Positions 8,519 to 17,212 of a stretch of DNA of 41,999 bases are shown one piece after another (position 1 is the stretch's first letter; every line of letters begins with the position of its first letter). The notes beneath the pieces were generated by a model. The model did no database searches. It was not told where the DNA came from and worked only from the letters and a program-made list of their open reading frames with translations. The position numbers were made by a program, and so were the translations under genes. The DNA comes from Cyanobacteria bacterium QS_4_48_99 (GTDB lineage: Bacteria > Cyanobacteriota > Cyanobacteriia > Cyanobacteriales > Rubidibacteraceae): the NCBI GenBank assembly GCA_003021505.1, contig PXPT01000045.1, positions 1-41,999 on the forward strand. The letters run 5' to 3'.

Positions 8519-9880
8519 TCACCTTCTCTTGAGAGGCAAGCGAATAGTAAAGGTAGTGCCTTTACCTGGCTGGCTTTGCAAGTGGATACTGCCTTGATGA
8601 GCCTGAGCGATCGCAGCTGCAATTGGTAATCCCAAACCAAACCCACCCGTTATTCGTGAGCGATCACTATTCACCCGATAGAAGCGATCAAAGATGCGCG
8701 TTTGCTGCATGGGAGCAATACCAATGCCTGTATCTTGGATGGCAATCAGCGCTTCCTGCTGGTAGCGATCCAGAGTAAGGTTAACTTTGCCATCGGCAGC
8801 AGTGTATTGAATCCCATTGGTGACTAAGTTTGTAAGCAGACGATAGAGCTGCTGTTCATTTCCCATCACCTCTAGAGATTGCTGCACTCGAATATCGGTA
8901 ATCAGCTTTACCCCGGCTGCCATCGCCAGCGGAGCTAATTCTTCTGCAACATCGCTGACGATATCGTGGAGAGAAACGCGATCGCTGTGACTGTATTGGT
9001 TTTGTCGACTCAGCCATCCCCGTCGCTCCATGCGGGACAGCAGCACTAGGGAATCAACTAACTGAGATAACCGCTGATCTTAGCGTTTGACAACTTGTAA
9101 GGTTTCTCGTGCCTCCGAGTCGCTCAATTGAGATATCCGCAGGGTTGATTCAATCGTGGCTTGAATTGCTGCTAGGGGTGTGCGTAACTCGTGGGCAGCA
9201 TCTCCAGTGAACTGTTGGATTTGTCGATAGGAGTCATAGATAGGTTGCATGGCAAGTTTGGCTAACCACCAGCTCGATGCACCCACCAACAGCATGGTAA
9301 TCGATAATCCCAGCAACATAATCCCTCTGATCGCCGTTAAATTATCCTCAATGTCTTCAAGGGAGTGTCCCACCTGGAGATAGCCCCAGCGACGATTATC
9401 TTGAATATGCAACCATAAAGAGATTTGGCGGTAATGTATTCCTTTGTCGCTTGTAAGCGTCTGCCATCGTTGTTGGGGACGAAGTAACGGCAATCCTTCT
9501 GGCAATTGTTCACTGAAAGCAACTACCTCTCCGGAGCGATCCACTCAACGCAGATAGTAGCTGTCTTTACGGATTTCACTGACGCGATGACGCTCTAAAT
9601 CCGTCCTCTGGATAGGGCAGTGGATTGCTTTTAAACAAAGGTTGGGTAAAACTTCTTGAGCCACGGGGGTTAGCTGTCCTGGTTGCTTTAGCACTGGTTC
9701 CAGGCTGTCATGCAGCGTTCCGGCAACCGACTTGACTTCGCTGTCTATGTTCACTCGATGGGCACGGACAATTGCTTCGTAAACTCCCAACCCGCATAGG
9801 CTCAGAATTACTCCCATAATACCTGTATACCAACTCGCTAGCCACCAACGCCTGCACCGAAACAGTCGATTTTCACTCAC
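8519..9880 (-). pseudogene. Sensor histidine kinase (RppB/NrsS-like), two in-frame stops
   Basis: All 453 codons lie in one frame but are interrupted by TGA at 9547-9545 (codon 112) and TAA at 9082-9080 (codon 267). The N-terminus has a membrane anchor (about residues 12-34) and a periplasmic sensing region, with a second membrane segment near residues 180-200. The dimerisation box is AAHELRTPLAAI (His about 230). The catalytic domain has VTNGIQY (N box), DTGIGIAP (G1), DRFYRV (F box) and GGFGLGL (G2). Flanking residues fit a normal kinase if the stops were once sense codons (for example Trp TGG to TGA). The partner regulator just upstream is also broken. The layout resembles cyanobacterial RppAB/NrsRS redox or metal-sensing pairs, but the name is only a likeness. 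Confidence 0.85.
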
Positions 9881-10032
9881 CAGTCAACGTCGCTTCGCTC
9901 CAATTCAAAGTTAAAAGTAATGAAGGCGAAAGGCGAATGGCTAAAGGCAAAAGTGTCGCATGCCACCTCTTCTAATGAGTGCCCTTTGCCTCTTGCATTG
10001 GGTTCCTTCGTTCAAAATTTAATTTTTAATTT

Positions 10033-10727
10033 CTAATTTTTAATTGTTAGGCGATATCCTAAGCAATAGACAGTTTCAAGGAAATGATCGCAACCAAATT
10101 GAGCCAGTTTTCGTCGCAGTAGGCGCATTTGCGCTACCACCACATTACTAGTGGGTTCTATCCCGACTTCCCAAAGCTGATCCAAAATCTGATCGCGAGT
10201 AACAATTTGGTTGGGATGCCTCATCATATACTCCAGCAACTGGAACTCTTTAGCAGTCAGGGGAATCACTTGCTGCTGCTCAGTGGCATCTTGAATCCAA
10301 ACCTGATTAGTGCTGTAATTTAAGGTGAGGCTACCAAGGTGAAATTGCTGAGTTTGCGACTGAGGTGATCGCCGCTGCAGTGCCCGCAGTCGCGCTAGGA
10401 ATTCTTCTGTGCCAAAAGGCTTCACCAGATAGTCGTCCGCCCCCGCATCTAGCCCAGCCACCTTATCTGCCTGAGTGTCTTTCACCGTCAGCATCAAAAT
10501 GGGAACGGAATTATTTTGCGATCGCAACTTCCTTACCAGTTCCAATCCTGACAATTCTGGTAACAACCAGTCAAAAATGACTAGGGTGTATTTTGTCCAC
10601 TGGCTTTCTAAATAGTCCCATGCTTGGGCACCATCTAAAACTCAGTCAACGATATACGCCTCTTGATTCAAAATCCGCTTAATGGCGGCACCTAAACTGG
10701 CTCATCTTCGACTAGCAACACTCGCAT
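10033..10727 (-). pseudogene. OmpR-family response regulator (RppA-like), frameshift plus stop
   Basis: From the ATG at 10727 the frame reads MRVLLVEDEP and then hits TAG. Adding one base near 10697 restores LGAAIKRILNQEAYIVD, which then meets TGA at 10644-10642, after which the reading is clean to 10033. The restored protein has the acidic pocket EDE, the phosphorylation Asp in IFDWLLPELSG, the switch Lys in DYLVKPFG, and a C-terminal OmpR winged helix (PLTAKEFQLLEYMM, VVAQMRLLRRKL). A shortened product starting at the internal Met (10566) would lack the phosphoacceptor. Both halves of the two-component system have thus lost their reading frames, the signature of genuine gene decay. Confidence 0.85.
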
Positions 10728-10935
10728 AGCAATCTACTAGAATCCATTCCCCATTCTTTGGCTAGAAGTAACCCTAATCATTGCAGTAGCTGCTGCGATC
10801 GCACGTGTTTCATGGTGAGATGGTGTTCCTGCAATCGGGAGAACAGCTTTTTTTATAAACTTTAACAAAAACTTGTCAATAGTAAGGCAAGCTGAACAGT
10901 TAATAATGAAAAGATTGATCGTTTATCCGCGCTTT

Positions 10936-11718
10936 TTACATAGTAGGAAAACCAATTAAGTACGTGATATTAAAACTTGACTCTTCTGATTTCAATTTTC
11001 CAAACTCCCAGTTATAATTTTCGCTGTTTATTTCCGATGTAAGCTGCTGCAATTCTTCGGGAGAGTAGGTTCTCAGATGCGAAACGAGTGCATCCCAGCA
11101 ATAAGCTAGAGGCGCAATAGGAATTACGTAAGTCCAAAACAGTCTACTCCATTTAAATGGGCGAATGAAGGGGGTTTGTAGGAATACTATCAAGGGCGCA
11201 AATAAGATAATTTTTATTACATTCGATATAGTTCTTTCGGTGAACTCAAATATCCCTATAGGTGCCTCCTTGTCTACAGCATCTTGTAGTATTTTTTTGG
11301 CAGCTTCCGGTGGGAAATGGTGAAAGGAGGTGAAAAGCGATCGCAGCCCCTCGTACTCGGGGGGGACAGACGTAGCATCTATAGGGTCGGAGATATAATT
11401 AATACGATTATTTGATAGCTCGCGAATTCTCTCGAATCTTTCTATGTTAGGATATTTATCGGTTAATGTAACTGAAATACTATTTTTTTTGGATTCTAGC
11501 ATTTCTTGAATTTGCAATACTGATCCAGAACTTCCAGAACCTAAATCAATAATTTGGTTGCAATTAGTTTTTTGCATCACCTCCTGAATTTTAGGGATGG
11601 CAGGTTGATAAACATTGAAAGCTGTTAACTGGTATTGAAGTAAGTCAGTAATTAGACTGCGAAGTTGGCTGGGGAACCAACTTTGATCTTCTAGTTCAAA
11701 TAAATGAATACGCCCCAT
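10936..11718 (-). CDS. Class I SAM-dependent methyltransferase with a membrane-associated segment
   Basis: A 260-residue protein with a Rossmann methyltransferase core: IIDLGSGSSGSVLQI (about 56-70, SAM-binding motif I), VTLTDKYPN (motif II acidic end) and LRSLFTSFHHFPPEAAKKIL (motif IV region). A strongly hydrophobic stretch at about residues 165-205 (IKIILFAPLIVFLQTPF and FWTYVIPIAPLAYCW) suggests membrane attachment and perhaps a lipid or isoprenoid substrate. The substrate is unknown. A TTCAT-type operator candidate lies about 300 bp upstream. The gene stands between the decayed two-component genes and the Gly/Ser-rich gene, on the same strand. Confidence 0.7.
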   Translation of the reverse strand: MGRIHLFELEDQSWFPSQLRSLITDLLQYQLTAFNVYQPAIPKIQEVMQKTNCNQIIDLGSGSSGSVLQIQEMLESKKNSISVTLTDKYPNIERFERIRELSNNRINYISDPIDATSVPPEYEGLRSLFTSFHHFPPEAAKKILQDAVDKEAPIGIFEFTERTISNVIKIILFAPLIVFLQTPFIRPFKWSRLFWTYVIPIAPLAYCWDALVSHLRTYSPEELQQLTSEINSENYNWEFGKLKSEESSFNITYLIGFPTM

Positions 11719-11980
11719 TTAAATATCTGATTTCTTTACAATCAAGCAAAAATTCAGAGATTACGCTGCTGTAAAACGACGGCGTTTGCTGGAGACCGTT
11801 GGTGAAATAACCGAGTTTGCACCTGCCATTGGTAAATCTAAAAATAGGAAGTAGAAAAGTTAGTATTATAGTCGCCCACCTCGTACCAAATGACAGGACA
11901 AGGCACTCCACTACATAAATTATACATAGTCAAGCTTACTTGCAGCACTGAATAGAATGGACTAGCTTTTAAACTTCCTA

Positions 11981-12018
11981 TTTATATATTGACACTCCTG
12001 TTTATATATTGGCACTCC
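11981..12018. repeat. 20-bp tandem repeat, two copies
   Basis: TTTATATATTGACACTCC and TTTATATATTGGCACTCC follow each other with a 20-bp period, next to the candidate operator at 12022-12039. They may be regulator or integrase recognition repeats; nothing more is visible. Confidence 0.6.
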
Positions 12019-12021
12019 AAA

Positions 12022-12039
12022 ATGAAATCAGGATGAAAT
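12022..12039 (-). promoter_or_regulatory. Candidate OmpR-type operator (TTCAT repeat)
   Basis: Read on the minus strand this is ATTTCATCCTGATTTCAT, two TTCAT half-sites with an 11-bp period. The same pattern occurs at 13476, 13533 and 17213. It lies about 300 bp upstream of the methyltransferase gene in the reading direction. OmpR/PhoB-type regulators commonly bind direct repeats of about this period. Confidence 0.5.
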
Positions 12040-12228
12040 CCCATCACGCAGAGCAAGTACAACCAGTCTTGTAAATGCTCTAGGGATATAAAGAAATTAG
12101 GTGATGAAGGGATTATAAGTAGGGGCGCATGTCGGGATTGGCTGGGTCGTTTTCCTTACCAGTTCTGTACTATTTTACAACCTGATTACAAACGCTTGAA
12201 AACTGGTCTAACCAAACCACTGATATTA

Positions 12229-12258
12229 AATACCCCGAGTCAAATAACTCGGGGCATT
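12229..12258. terminator. Hairpin terminator candidate after the Gly/Ser-rich gene
   Basis: CCCCGAGT (12233-12240) pairs with ACTCGGGG (12247-12254) around a six-base loop, and flanking AAAT/ATTT bases extend the stem. It lies about 70 bp downstream of the 12325-13008 gene. The T tract is short, so efficiency is uncertain; it could act in both directions. Confidence 0.6.
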
Positions 12259-12324
12259 TAAACGCTTTCCAGTATCTCTAGAAAGTGGTCAGAAGTGCTA
12301 ACGCGATCGCCAAATTACTGACAA

Positions 12325-13008
12325 TTACATCATCACTTCCTCGCCACCAGCGAAGGAGTTGTTACCACTACCAAGAGAGTCGTCGGCTTTGGCTGTACTG
12401 CCACCTGTGAGGGGATTGCCACTATCCCCTAGGGAGCTATCACTGCCTTGTAGGGAGCTTCCGCTAGCTAAGGAGTTGCCACCTGAAAAATCGTACTCGT
12501 ATTCGTAACCTTCATCAGGTGCGTTAGCATCCCCTTGGGAGCTTTGACCGCCACCACCGAAGGGACTGTTGCCGCCTCCTCCCATGGAGCTTTGACCGCC
12601 ACCACTGAAGGGATTGCTGCCGCCTCCTCCCATGGAGTTACCGCTCCCCCTGTAGGATCCATAGTCGCCAGAACTCCCGGTTGCGTTGCCTCCTGCTAAG
12701 GAGCTGCCGCCGCCACTGATCGGGCTACTACCGCTCCCGAGGGAGCTTTGACCGCCGCCACCGATAGGGCTACTGCCGCCACTTGCGATGGGATTGTTGC
12801 CTCCTCCGAGGGAGTTACCACTACCTCTGTAGGAGGTATCACCCGAACGCTCGTATTCGTAGTTGCTAGAACTCCCGTTTGCGTTGCCTCCTGCTAAGGA
12901 GCTGCCGCCGCCATCGATAGGGCTACTACCGCTGTCCCCCATAGGGCTACTACCGCTCCCGAGGGAGCTGCCGCCACTTGTGAGGGGATTACTATTATCT
13001 TCAGCCAT
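12325..13008 (-). CDS. Gly/Ser-rich repeat protein with Tyr-acidic islands, unknown function
   Basis: I do not recognise this 227-residue protein. It is almost entirely Gly, Ser, Asn, Pro and Asp, with no hydrophobic segment, Cys or signal peptide, so it should be disordered. An imperfect unit of roughly 60-65 residues recurs. Each copy begins with Gly/Ser blocks such as GSGSSP and GGGSSLAGGNA, then has a Tyr/acidic or Tyr/Arg island (YEYERSGDTSYRGSGNS; YGSYRGSGNSMGGG; GYEYEYDFSGGNS). The coding frame is real: an AGAGGA ribosome site precedes the ATG, the start is single, and a hairpin follows the stop. Gly/Ser spacers with regularly placed aromatics recall phase-separating or adhesive proteins, which is only an analogy. 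Strong inverted repeats lie directly upstream. Confidence 0.65.
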   Translation of the reverse strand: MAEDNSNPLTSGGSSLGSGSSPMGDSGSSPIDGGGSSLAGGNANGSSSNYEYERSGDTSYRGSGNSLGGGNNPIASGGSSPIGGGGQSSLGSGSSPISGGGSSLAGGNATGSSGDYGSYRGSGNSMGGGGSNPFSGGGQSSMGGGGNSPFGGGGQSSQGDANAPDEGYEYEYDFSGGNSLASGSSLQGSDSSLGDSGNPLTGGSTAKADDSLGSGNNSFAGGEEVMM

Positions 13009-13044
13009 TGTTTTCCTCTAAATACTGCTAGAAACCTCTCAAGA

Positions 13045-13203
13045 GAGCTAATTTTTTGCCATTGAAAGAGTAGCTAGTGCAAACATAAAAATGTCTGCAT
13101 TTCTGTTTTAAGTCGTTGGCAAAAAATGGAAATTCAAAAATTAGCTCTACTTATAAAATTGATGTTCTGTTTGGTAACTACTCATTTTTTACACTAGCTA
13201 CTC
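13045..13203. repeat. Nested inverted repeats upstream of the Gly/Ser-rich gene
   Basis: GAGTAGCTAGTG (13068-13079) and CACTAGCTACTC (13192-13203) form a perfect 12-bp inverted repeat. A second pair interleaves with it: GAGCTAATTTTTTGCCA (from 13045) matches TGGCAAAAAAT (13117-13127) and AAAAATTAGCTC (13136-13147) with a short insertion. The 136-bp interval flanked by the perfect arms has the form of a miniature inverted-repeat element, or of a long leader structure for the gene at 12325-13008. Confidence 0.6.
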
Positions 13204-13475
13204 AGCATATTTAGTATGTTGAAATTAAAGTTAAATCCTGTACATATTGTGTTTAATTTACGTATTATTTGCTCGAAGTAAGTTGCAGCATACTCTGCCA
13301 TCAAAAAAGACATGGAGCCCAAGTTTGGTCAAGATGCTTTTTGGGCGGGCAATAAGCGCTGCTACATCGCGCTTCGTCATCTGTTTTAGTATGCCTTTCG
13401 TTCCATGGTGGATTATTTACCGAGATAACAGTTCTTGTTCTACTACTTGTTTAAAAGGTTCTCTATAAAATAAAT

Positions 13476-13493
13476 ATGAAATTGGGATGAAAT
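13476..13493. promoter_or_regulatory. Candidate OmpR-type operator (TTCAT repeat)
   Basis: ATGAAATTGGGATGAAAT, which on the other strand is ATTTCATCCCAATTTCAT: TTCAT twice with an 11-bp period. It lies upstream of the copper-protein genes and 57 bp from a second copy at 13533-13550. Confidence 0.55.
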
Positions 13494-13532
13494 ATTCATA
13501 AAAACTCAAATTCTACCTCATATCGCAAAAAA

Positions 13533-13550
13533 GTGAAATTGGGATGAAAT
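13533..13550. promoter_or_regulatory. Candidate OmpR-type operator (TTCAT repeat), second copy
   Basis: GTGAAATTGGGATGAAAT differs from the copy at 13476-13493 in one base. The spacing between the two copies is 57 bp, about five helical turns, which would place both on the same DNA face. Confidence 0.55.
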
Positions 13551-13660
13551 GATCGCCATAATTAGAAAAAATTTTTTCCTGGTTGATATACCTCATCGGA
13601 TAGATGCGATCGCCTAAAGTAAATTTATGTAATTGAAGAGTGTTGAGATGTGATTACTAT

Positions 13661-13690
13661 TGCCGACAAATAGCTACGGCAATGGCATAA
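13661..13690 (+). pseudogene. 3' relic of a further Cys-rich copper-protein copy
   Basis: Codons TGC CGA CAA ATA GCT ACG GCA ATG GCA TAA read CRQIATAMA-stop, nearly the same as the last residues of the intact protein at 13847-14215 (CKQMATAMA-stop). The DNA after both stops is also alike for about 100 bp (TAAGTCAT, TTCACAT-TTGACAC, CTCCA, GAGACA, AAACCT in order). This is what is left of a tandem copy after deletion of its front part. Confidence 0.7.
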
Positions 13691-13846
13691 GTCATGCCAA
13701 TTCGCAAGCTGCTTCGACTGTGGTGTAGGAGTTTGCGATCGCGCCTGCTCTGTTTGCTTCACATTTTTTGACACCTCCTGGTTGACTCTCCAGCTAACTA
13801 GAGACATTAGCCTAAACCTGAAGTTACCTACCAAAAGGTGAAAACA

Positions 13847-14215
13847 ATGCCGATACAACAACTCTCACTCAATGAAACAGCTCAAGAGATGCAGCCGTGC
13901 ATTCAAAACTGCTTGGACTGCCACAGCATTTGCTTGAGTACAGTTACATACTGCTTACAGAAAGGTGGTCAGCACGCGGAAGCTGCCCACATTCGGTTAA
14001 TGCTCGACTGCGCTGAAATTTGTCAGACAAGCGCCAACTTTATGCTCAAGGGCTCTGAGTTCCACGGACGTACTTGCGGCGTTTGTGGTGAGATCTGCGA
14101 GCGCTGCGCTCAGGATTGCGATCGCATGGGTGATGACGCTCAAATGAAAGCTTGCGCTGAAATGTGCCGCCAATGTGCTTCCACCTGCAAGCAAATGGCT
14201 ACAGCAATGGCGTAA
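13847..14215 (+). CDS. Cys-rich four-helix copper-binding protein (DUF326/Csp type)
   Basis: A 122-residue helical protein with Cys spaced so that it faces the core of a four-helix bundle: CIQNCLDCHSICLS, YCLQ, LDCAEICQT, CGVCGEICERCAQDC, CAEMCRQCASTC. This matches the DUF326 / copper storage protein (Csp) class, which sequesters many Cu(I) ions. There is no signal peptide, so it is probably cytosolic as in Csp3. ATG 13847 is chosen over the upstream GTG 13838 because AGGTG lies six bases before it. It is followed by a damaged paralogue (14316) and a CopB-type ATPase (14788), together a copper storage and export unit. Confidence 0.85.
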   Translation: MPIQQLSLNETAQEMQPCIQNCLDCHSICLSTVTYCLQKGGQHAEAAHIRLMLDCAEICQTSANFMLKGSEFHGRTCGVCGEICERCAQDCDRMGDDAQMKACAEMCRQCASTCKQMATAMA

Positions 14216-14315
14216 GTCATCTTCCGGTTTGATTCACATCTCTTGACACGCCATGTTTGTGTCTCCATTTAACTGAGACACTCTTCTAAACCTCTAGTAA
14301 GTAAGGAGAATTCTC

Positions 14316-14654
14316 ATGCTTCACCAAATTTCTCAATCGAGTGTCGATATTGCGACTCATTGTGCCTAGGAATGCGAACACTGTGCCGATCAGTGTTATG
14401 GCAGCTCCCACATGGCAGAATGTGGTCGTATTGCCCGAGATAGCGCTGAAATTTGCTGGGCGATCGCCGGTTTCATGAATCGGAGTTCGCGCTTTATTCC
14501 TTCTCTAGTTAGCTCCTGCGTCGAAATCTGTGAAGCTTGCGCCAACGAGTGTGAAAAGCACGATGCCGAACACTGCCGCAAGTGTGCAGAAGCTTGTCGG
14601 CGTGCGGCGGAAGAGTTCCGCAAGATCTCGGAGGTTGCCGCTGCAAGAACTTAG
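14316..14654 (+). pseudogene. Second Cys-rich copper-binding protein, in-frame TAG at codon 18
   Basis: From the ATG at 14316 (GGAG ribosome site upstream) the frame reads to THCA, TAG (14367-14369), ECEHCADQC and continues cleanly to 14654: 112 residues with the Cys pattern of DUF326/Csp proteins (CEHCADQC, CVEICEACANEC, CRKCAEAC). The stop most likely replaced a Gln codon (CAG to TAG). Reinitiation at the Met at 14412 would give an 80-residue protein lacking helix 1. It differs considerably from its neighbour at 13847, so it is an old paralogue rather than a fresh duplicate. Confidence 0.8.
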
Positions 14655-14716
14655 TAGAGGCAAAGATTGAAGAGGCGATCGCGCCTTCACTCCCATCTTG
14701 CACTACCCCCCTTGAT

Positions 14717-14733
14717 CCCCCTTATTAAGGGGG
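14717..14733. repeat. Palindromic intergenic repeat CCCCCTTATTAAGGGGG
   Basis: A near-perfect 17-bp palindrome between the copper-protein pseudogene and the ATPase. The CCCCCTT-GATCCCCCTT context is a common dispersed repeat of cyanobacterial intergenic DNA. Confidence 0.6.
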
Positions 14734-14787
14734 AAAACGCTGCTCCCTCCCCTCGCTAGTCAACAAATAGATTTAGGGTAATGGCAA

Positions 14788-16851
14788 ATGGCACGCTCAA
14801 GTAGTCAGCAAAGACAGACAACTCACAACCAAGACGGACACGAACCTCAACACCAAGATCAGGGAAACGGAGGAAACGGAGGAAACGGCGGACACGACGA
14901 TCATAGTGGGCACGATCCAGCAATCTTCCAACGGCGCTTTTTCATATGCCTGGTTTTAACACTTCCCATCCTTTATTTTTCAGTTCAGCTTCAACAATGG
15001 TTTGGTTACAAAGCCATTCAGTTTCCTGGCTCGAGTTGGATTAACCCCATTTTAGGAATTTTCATTTATTTCTACGGGGGCTGGGTTTTCCTCAAAGGCG
15101 CATGGCACGAACTGCAAAGCCAAATCGGGATGATGACCCTGGTTGCCCTGGCGATTACCGTTGCCTTCGTCTACAGTATTGCAGTTTCGCTGGGGCTATC
15201 CGGCAGACCTTTCTATTGGGAACTCGCCACCCTGGTTGATGTCATGCTGTTGGGACACTGGATCGAGATGGCTTCGGTTCAAGGGGCAAGTAAGGCACTA
15301 GAAGAACTCACGGAGTTGGTTCCTTCCAATGCCCACAGGTTGCGGAATGGGAGAGTAGAAGATGTGCCAGTGAGCGATATTGAAGCCGAAGATCTCATCC
15401 TAATCCGCCCAGGCGAACAAATTCCCAATGATGGTGTGGTGATCGAAGGTGACTCCCAGGTGGATGAGTCCTTTCTCACGGGGGAATCTCGCCCTGTTCC
15501 CAAGCAAGAAGAAGATGAAGTCGTGGCGGGTTCGGTTAATGGTGAGGGTTCGATCCAAGTGGAAGTTACCCGTACCGGGGAAGAAACCACGATTAATCAA
15601 ATGGTGCGTTTAGTGGAAGAAGCCCAATCTTCCCGGAGTGGTTATCAAGTCTTGGCTGATAAGGCAGCATTCTGGTTAACCCTAGTGGCGATCACAGCGG
15701 GCACGTTAACCTTTGTCGTCTGGTTGCCTTTGCGTGACCTCCTATTTGCCATCAATCGCAGCGTTACCGTATTAGTGATCACCTGTCCTCATGCCTTGGG
15801 TTTAGCCATTCCCCTAGTGATTGTTAGTGCCACGGCTATTGCCGCCAAAAATGGCATTCTAGTACGCAATCGGGATTCCTTGGAACGGGCAAAAGATATC
15901 AAAATTATGGCGTTTGATAAGACAGGAACGCTTACCGAAGGTCACTTTGGTGTCCAGAGAATTTATGCAGAAGGTTTAGAAGAAACAGAAGCGCTTGCCA
16001 TCGCTGCTGCCCTAGAAACCTCCTCCGAACATCCCCTTGCCAAGGCAGTCGTAGAAGCAGCCCAGAACCAGAATCTCAACTCTCCCCAAATGAGTGATTT
16101 TCAGACGGTGACAGGCAGAGGTGTCCAAGGGAAGGTGAACGGGAAAACGTATCGAATTGGACGTTCTGAGTGGGCGAAAGAGGAGAACATTGAAATACCT
16201 CAATCCCTCCAGGAAGGTTTGGATAAGGCGGATGAACGCGGGGAAAGTGCGATTGTCTTAATGGAACCAGAACGGGCAGTTGCCGTAATTGCGATGGCTG
16301 ACCAAGTACGCGATCGCGCGCGCGAAGCGGTTAATCAATTGCAAGCAGCGGGCAGACAAGTAGTGATGATTACAGGCGATGCTGAAGCGGTTGCCAAGTC
16401 TGTCGCTGCTGATTTGGGGATTGATCGCTATTATGCCCGCGTTATGCCTGAGGATAAGGTCAACACGATTAAAACACTCAAACAGGAAGGACCAACGGCG
16501 TTTGTTGGCGATGGGATTAACGATGCCGCTGCCTTGCTAGAAGCAAATATGGGCATTGCCATTGGTGCAGGAACGAATGTAGCAATTGAATCGGCGGACT
16601 TGGTGCTAATTGAAGATGATCCCCTCGATGCTGTAATTGCCTTGAAGTTGGCACAGAAAACCTACGGCAAGATGATTGAAAACCTCTTCTGGGCGACAGG
16701 TTACAACGTCATTGGTATTCCCCTAGCGGCTGGAGTAGCTGCTGCCTGGGGGATCCTCGTCTCTCCGGCAGTGGGGGCATTATTAATGAGCCTTTCGACA
16801 GTAATTGTGGCGATCAATGCGATGCTGTTGCGTCGTGCAAAGTTGGCTTAG
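14788..16851 (+). CDS. copB: CopB-type heavy-metal P-type ATPase (Cu/Ag export)
   Basis: A P1B-type ATPase of 687 residues that exports copper or silver across the membrane with ATP. The N-terminus (1-49) is a Gly/His/Asp-rich metal-binding tail (HNQDGHEPQHQDQ, GGHDDHSGHDP) instead of CxxC domains. The membrane metal site is CPH (residues 333-335), which with the His-rich tail is the mark of the CopB (P1B-3) subgroup. Catalytic motifs are LTGES, DKTGTLTEG (phosphorylated Asp 377), SSEHPLAKA (nucleotide-binding HP) and VGDGINDAAAL. No lesions. It follows the Cys-rich copper proteins on the same strand, so the unit stores and then expels copper. Confidence 0.93.
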   Translation: MARSSSQQRQTTHNQDGHEPQHQDQGNGGNGGNGGHDDHSGHDPAIFQRRFFICLVLTLPILYFSVQLQQWFGYKAIQFPGSSWINPILGIFIYFYGGWVFLKGAWHELQSQIGMMTLVALAITVAFVYSIAVSLGLSGRPFYWELATLVDVMLLGHWIEMASVQGASKALEELTELVPSNAHRLRNGRVEDVPVSDIEAEDLILIRPGEQIPNDGVVIEGDSQVDESFLTGESRPVPKQEEDEVVAGSVNGEGSIQVEVTRTGEETTINQMVRLVEEAQSSRSGYQVLADKAAFWLTLVAITAGTLTFVVWLPLRDLLFAINRSVTVLVITCPHALGLAIPLVIVSATAIAAKNGILVRNRDSLERAKDIKIMAFDKTGTLTEGHFGVQRIYAEGLEETEALAIAAALETSSEHPLAKAVVEAAQNQNLNSPQMSDFQTVTGRGVQGKVNGKTYRIGRSEWAKEENIEIPQSLQEGLDKADERGESAIVLMEPERAVAVIAMADQVRDRAREAVNQLQAAGRQVVMITGDAEAVAKSVAADLGIDRYYARVMPEDKVNTIKTLKQEGPTAFVGDGINDAAALLEANMGIAIGAGTNVAIESADLVLIEDDPLDAVIALKLAQKTYGKMIENLFWATGYNVIGIPLAAGVAAAWGILVSPAVGALLMSLSTVIVAINAMLLRRAKLA

Positions 16852-16879
16852 ATCAATGGCACGAAGATAAGAGCTAATG

Positions 16880-17160
16880 TTGCAGACAGACGCGGGGACG
16901 CGGGTACAGGGAGACGCGGGCAATGAAGTGAGAGCGTTAGTGCGTGAGGGTGTGAGAGCGTTAGGGAAGCAGGGGAGCTGGGGAAGCTGGAGAAGCTGGG
17001 AAAGCTGGGGAAGCAGTGAGCGCGTGAGAGCGTGACAGAATTGGAAATAGGAATAAATTTTTCGAGTAAACAAGCCAATTTACCTCCTCACTCCTCACGC
17101 CTCACCTCTTTTACTCGGAACTCCTCACTCCTCACTCCTCACTTTTCCCTCTCCGCGTCA
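16880..17160. repeat. Low-complexity intergenic repeats (GAAGCTGG, CTCCTCACT units)
   Basis: Between copB and the Rieske gene lie runs of GACGCGGG, GTGAGAGCGTTAG, (G)GAAGCTGG repeated about five times, and then CTCCTCACTCCTCAC repeated. The purine-rich half and the pyrimidine-rich half can pair. This is the usual cyanobacterial interspersed repeat; no gene is seen. Confidence 0.65.
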
Positions 17161-17212
17161 ATCTTTACTAATCAAGCTTAACAAGCGTGCCATTGGGCTT
17201 AGATCGGACGAA

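Noticed and set aside
13247-13468. Open frame of 73 codons on the + strand
   Set aside because: It has no recognisable domain and a weak start, and it lies in repeat-rich DNA between operator candidates and inverted repeats; chance is most likely.
16880-17160. CRISPR-like regular repeats
   Set aside because: The units are 8-15 bp, uneven and without spacers; this is interspersed low-complexity DNA.
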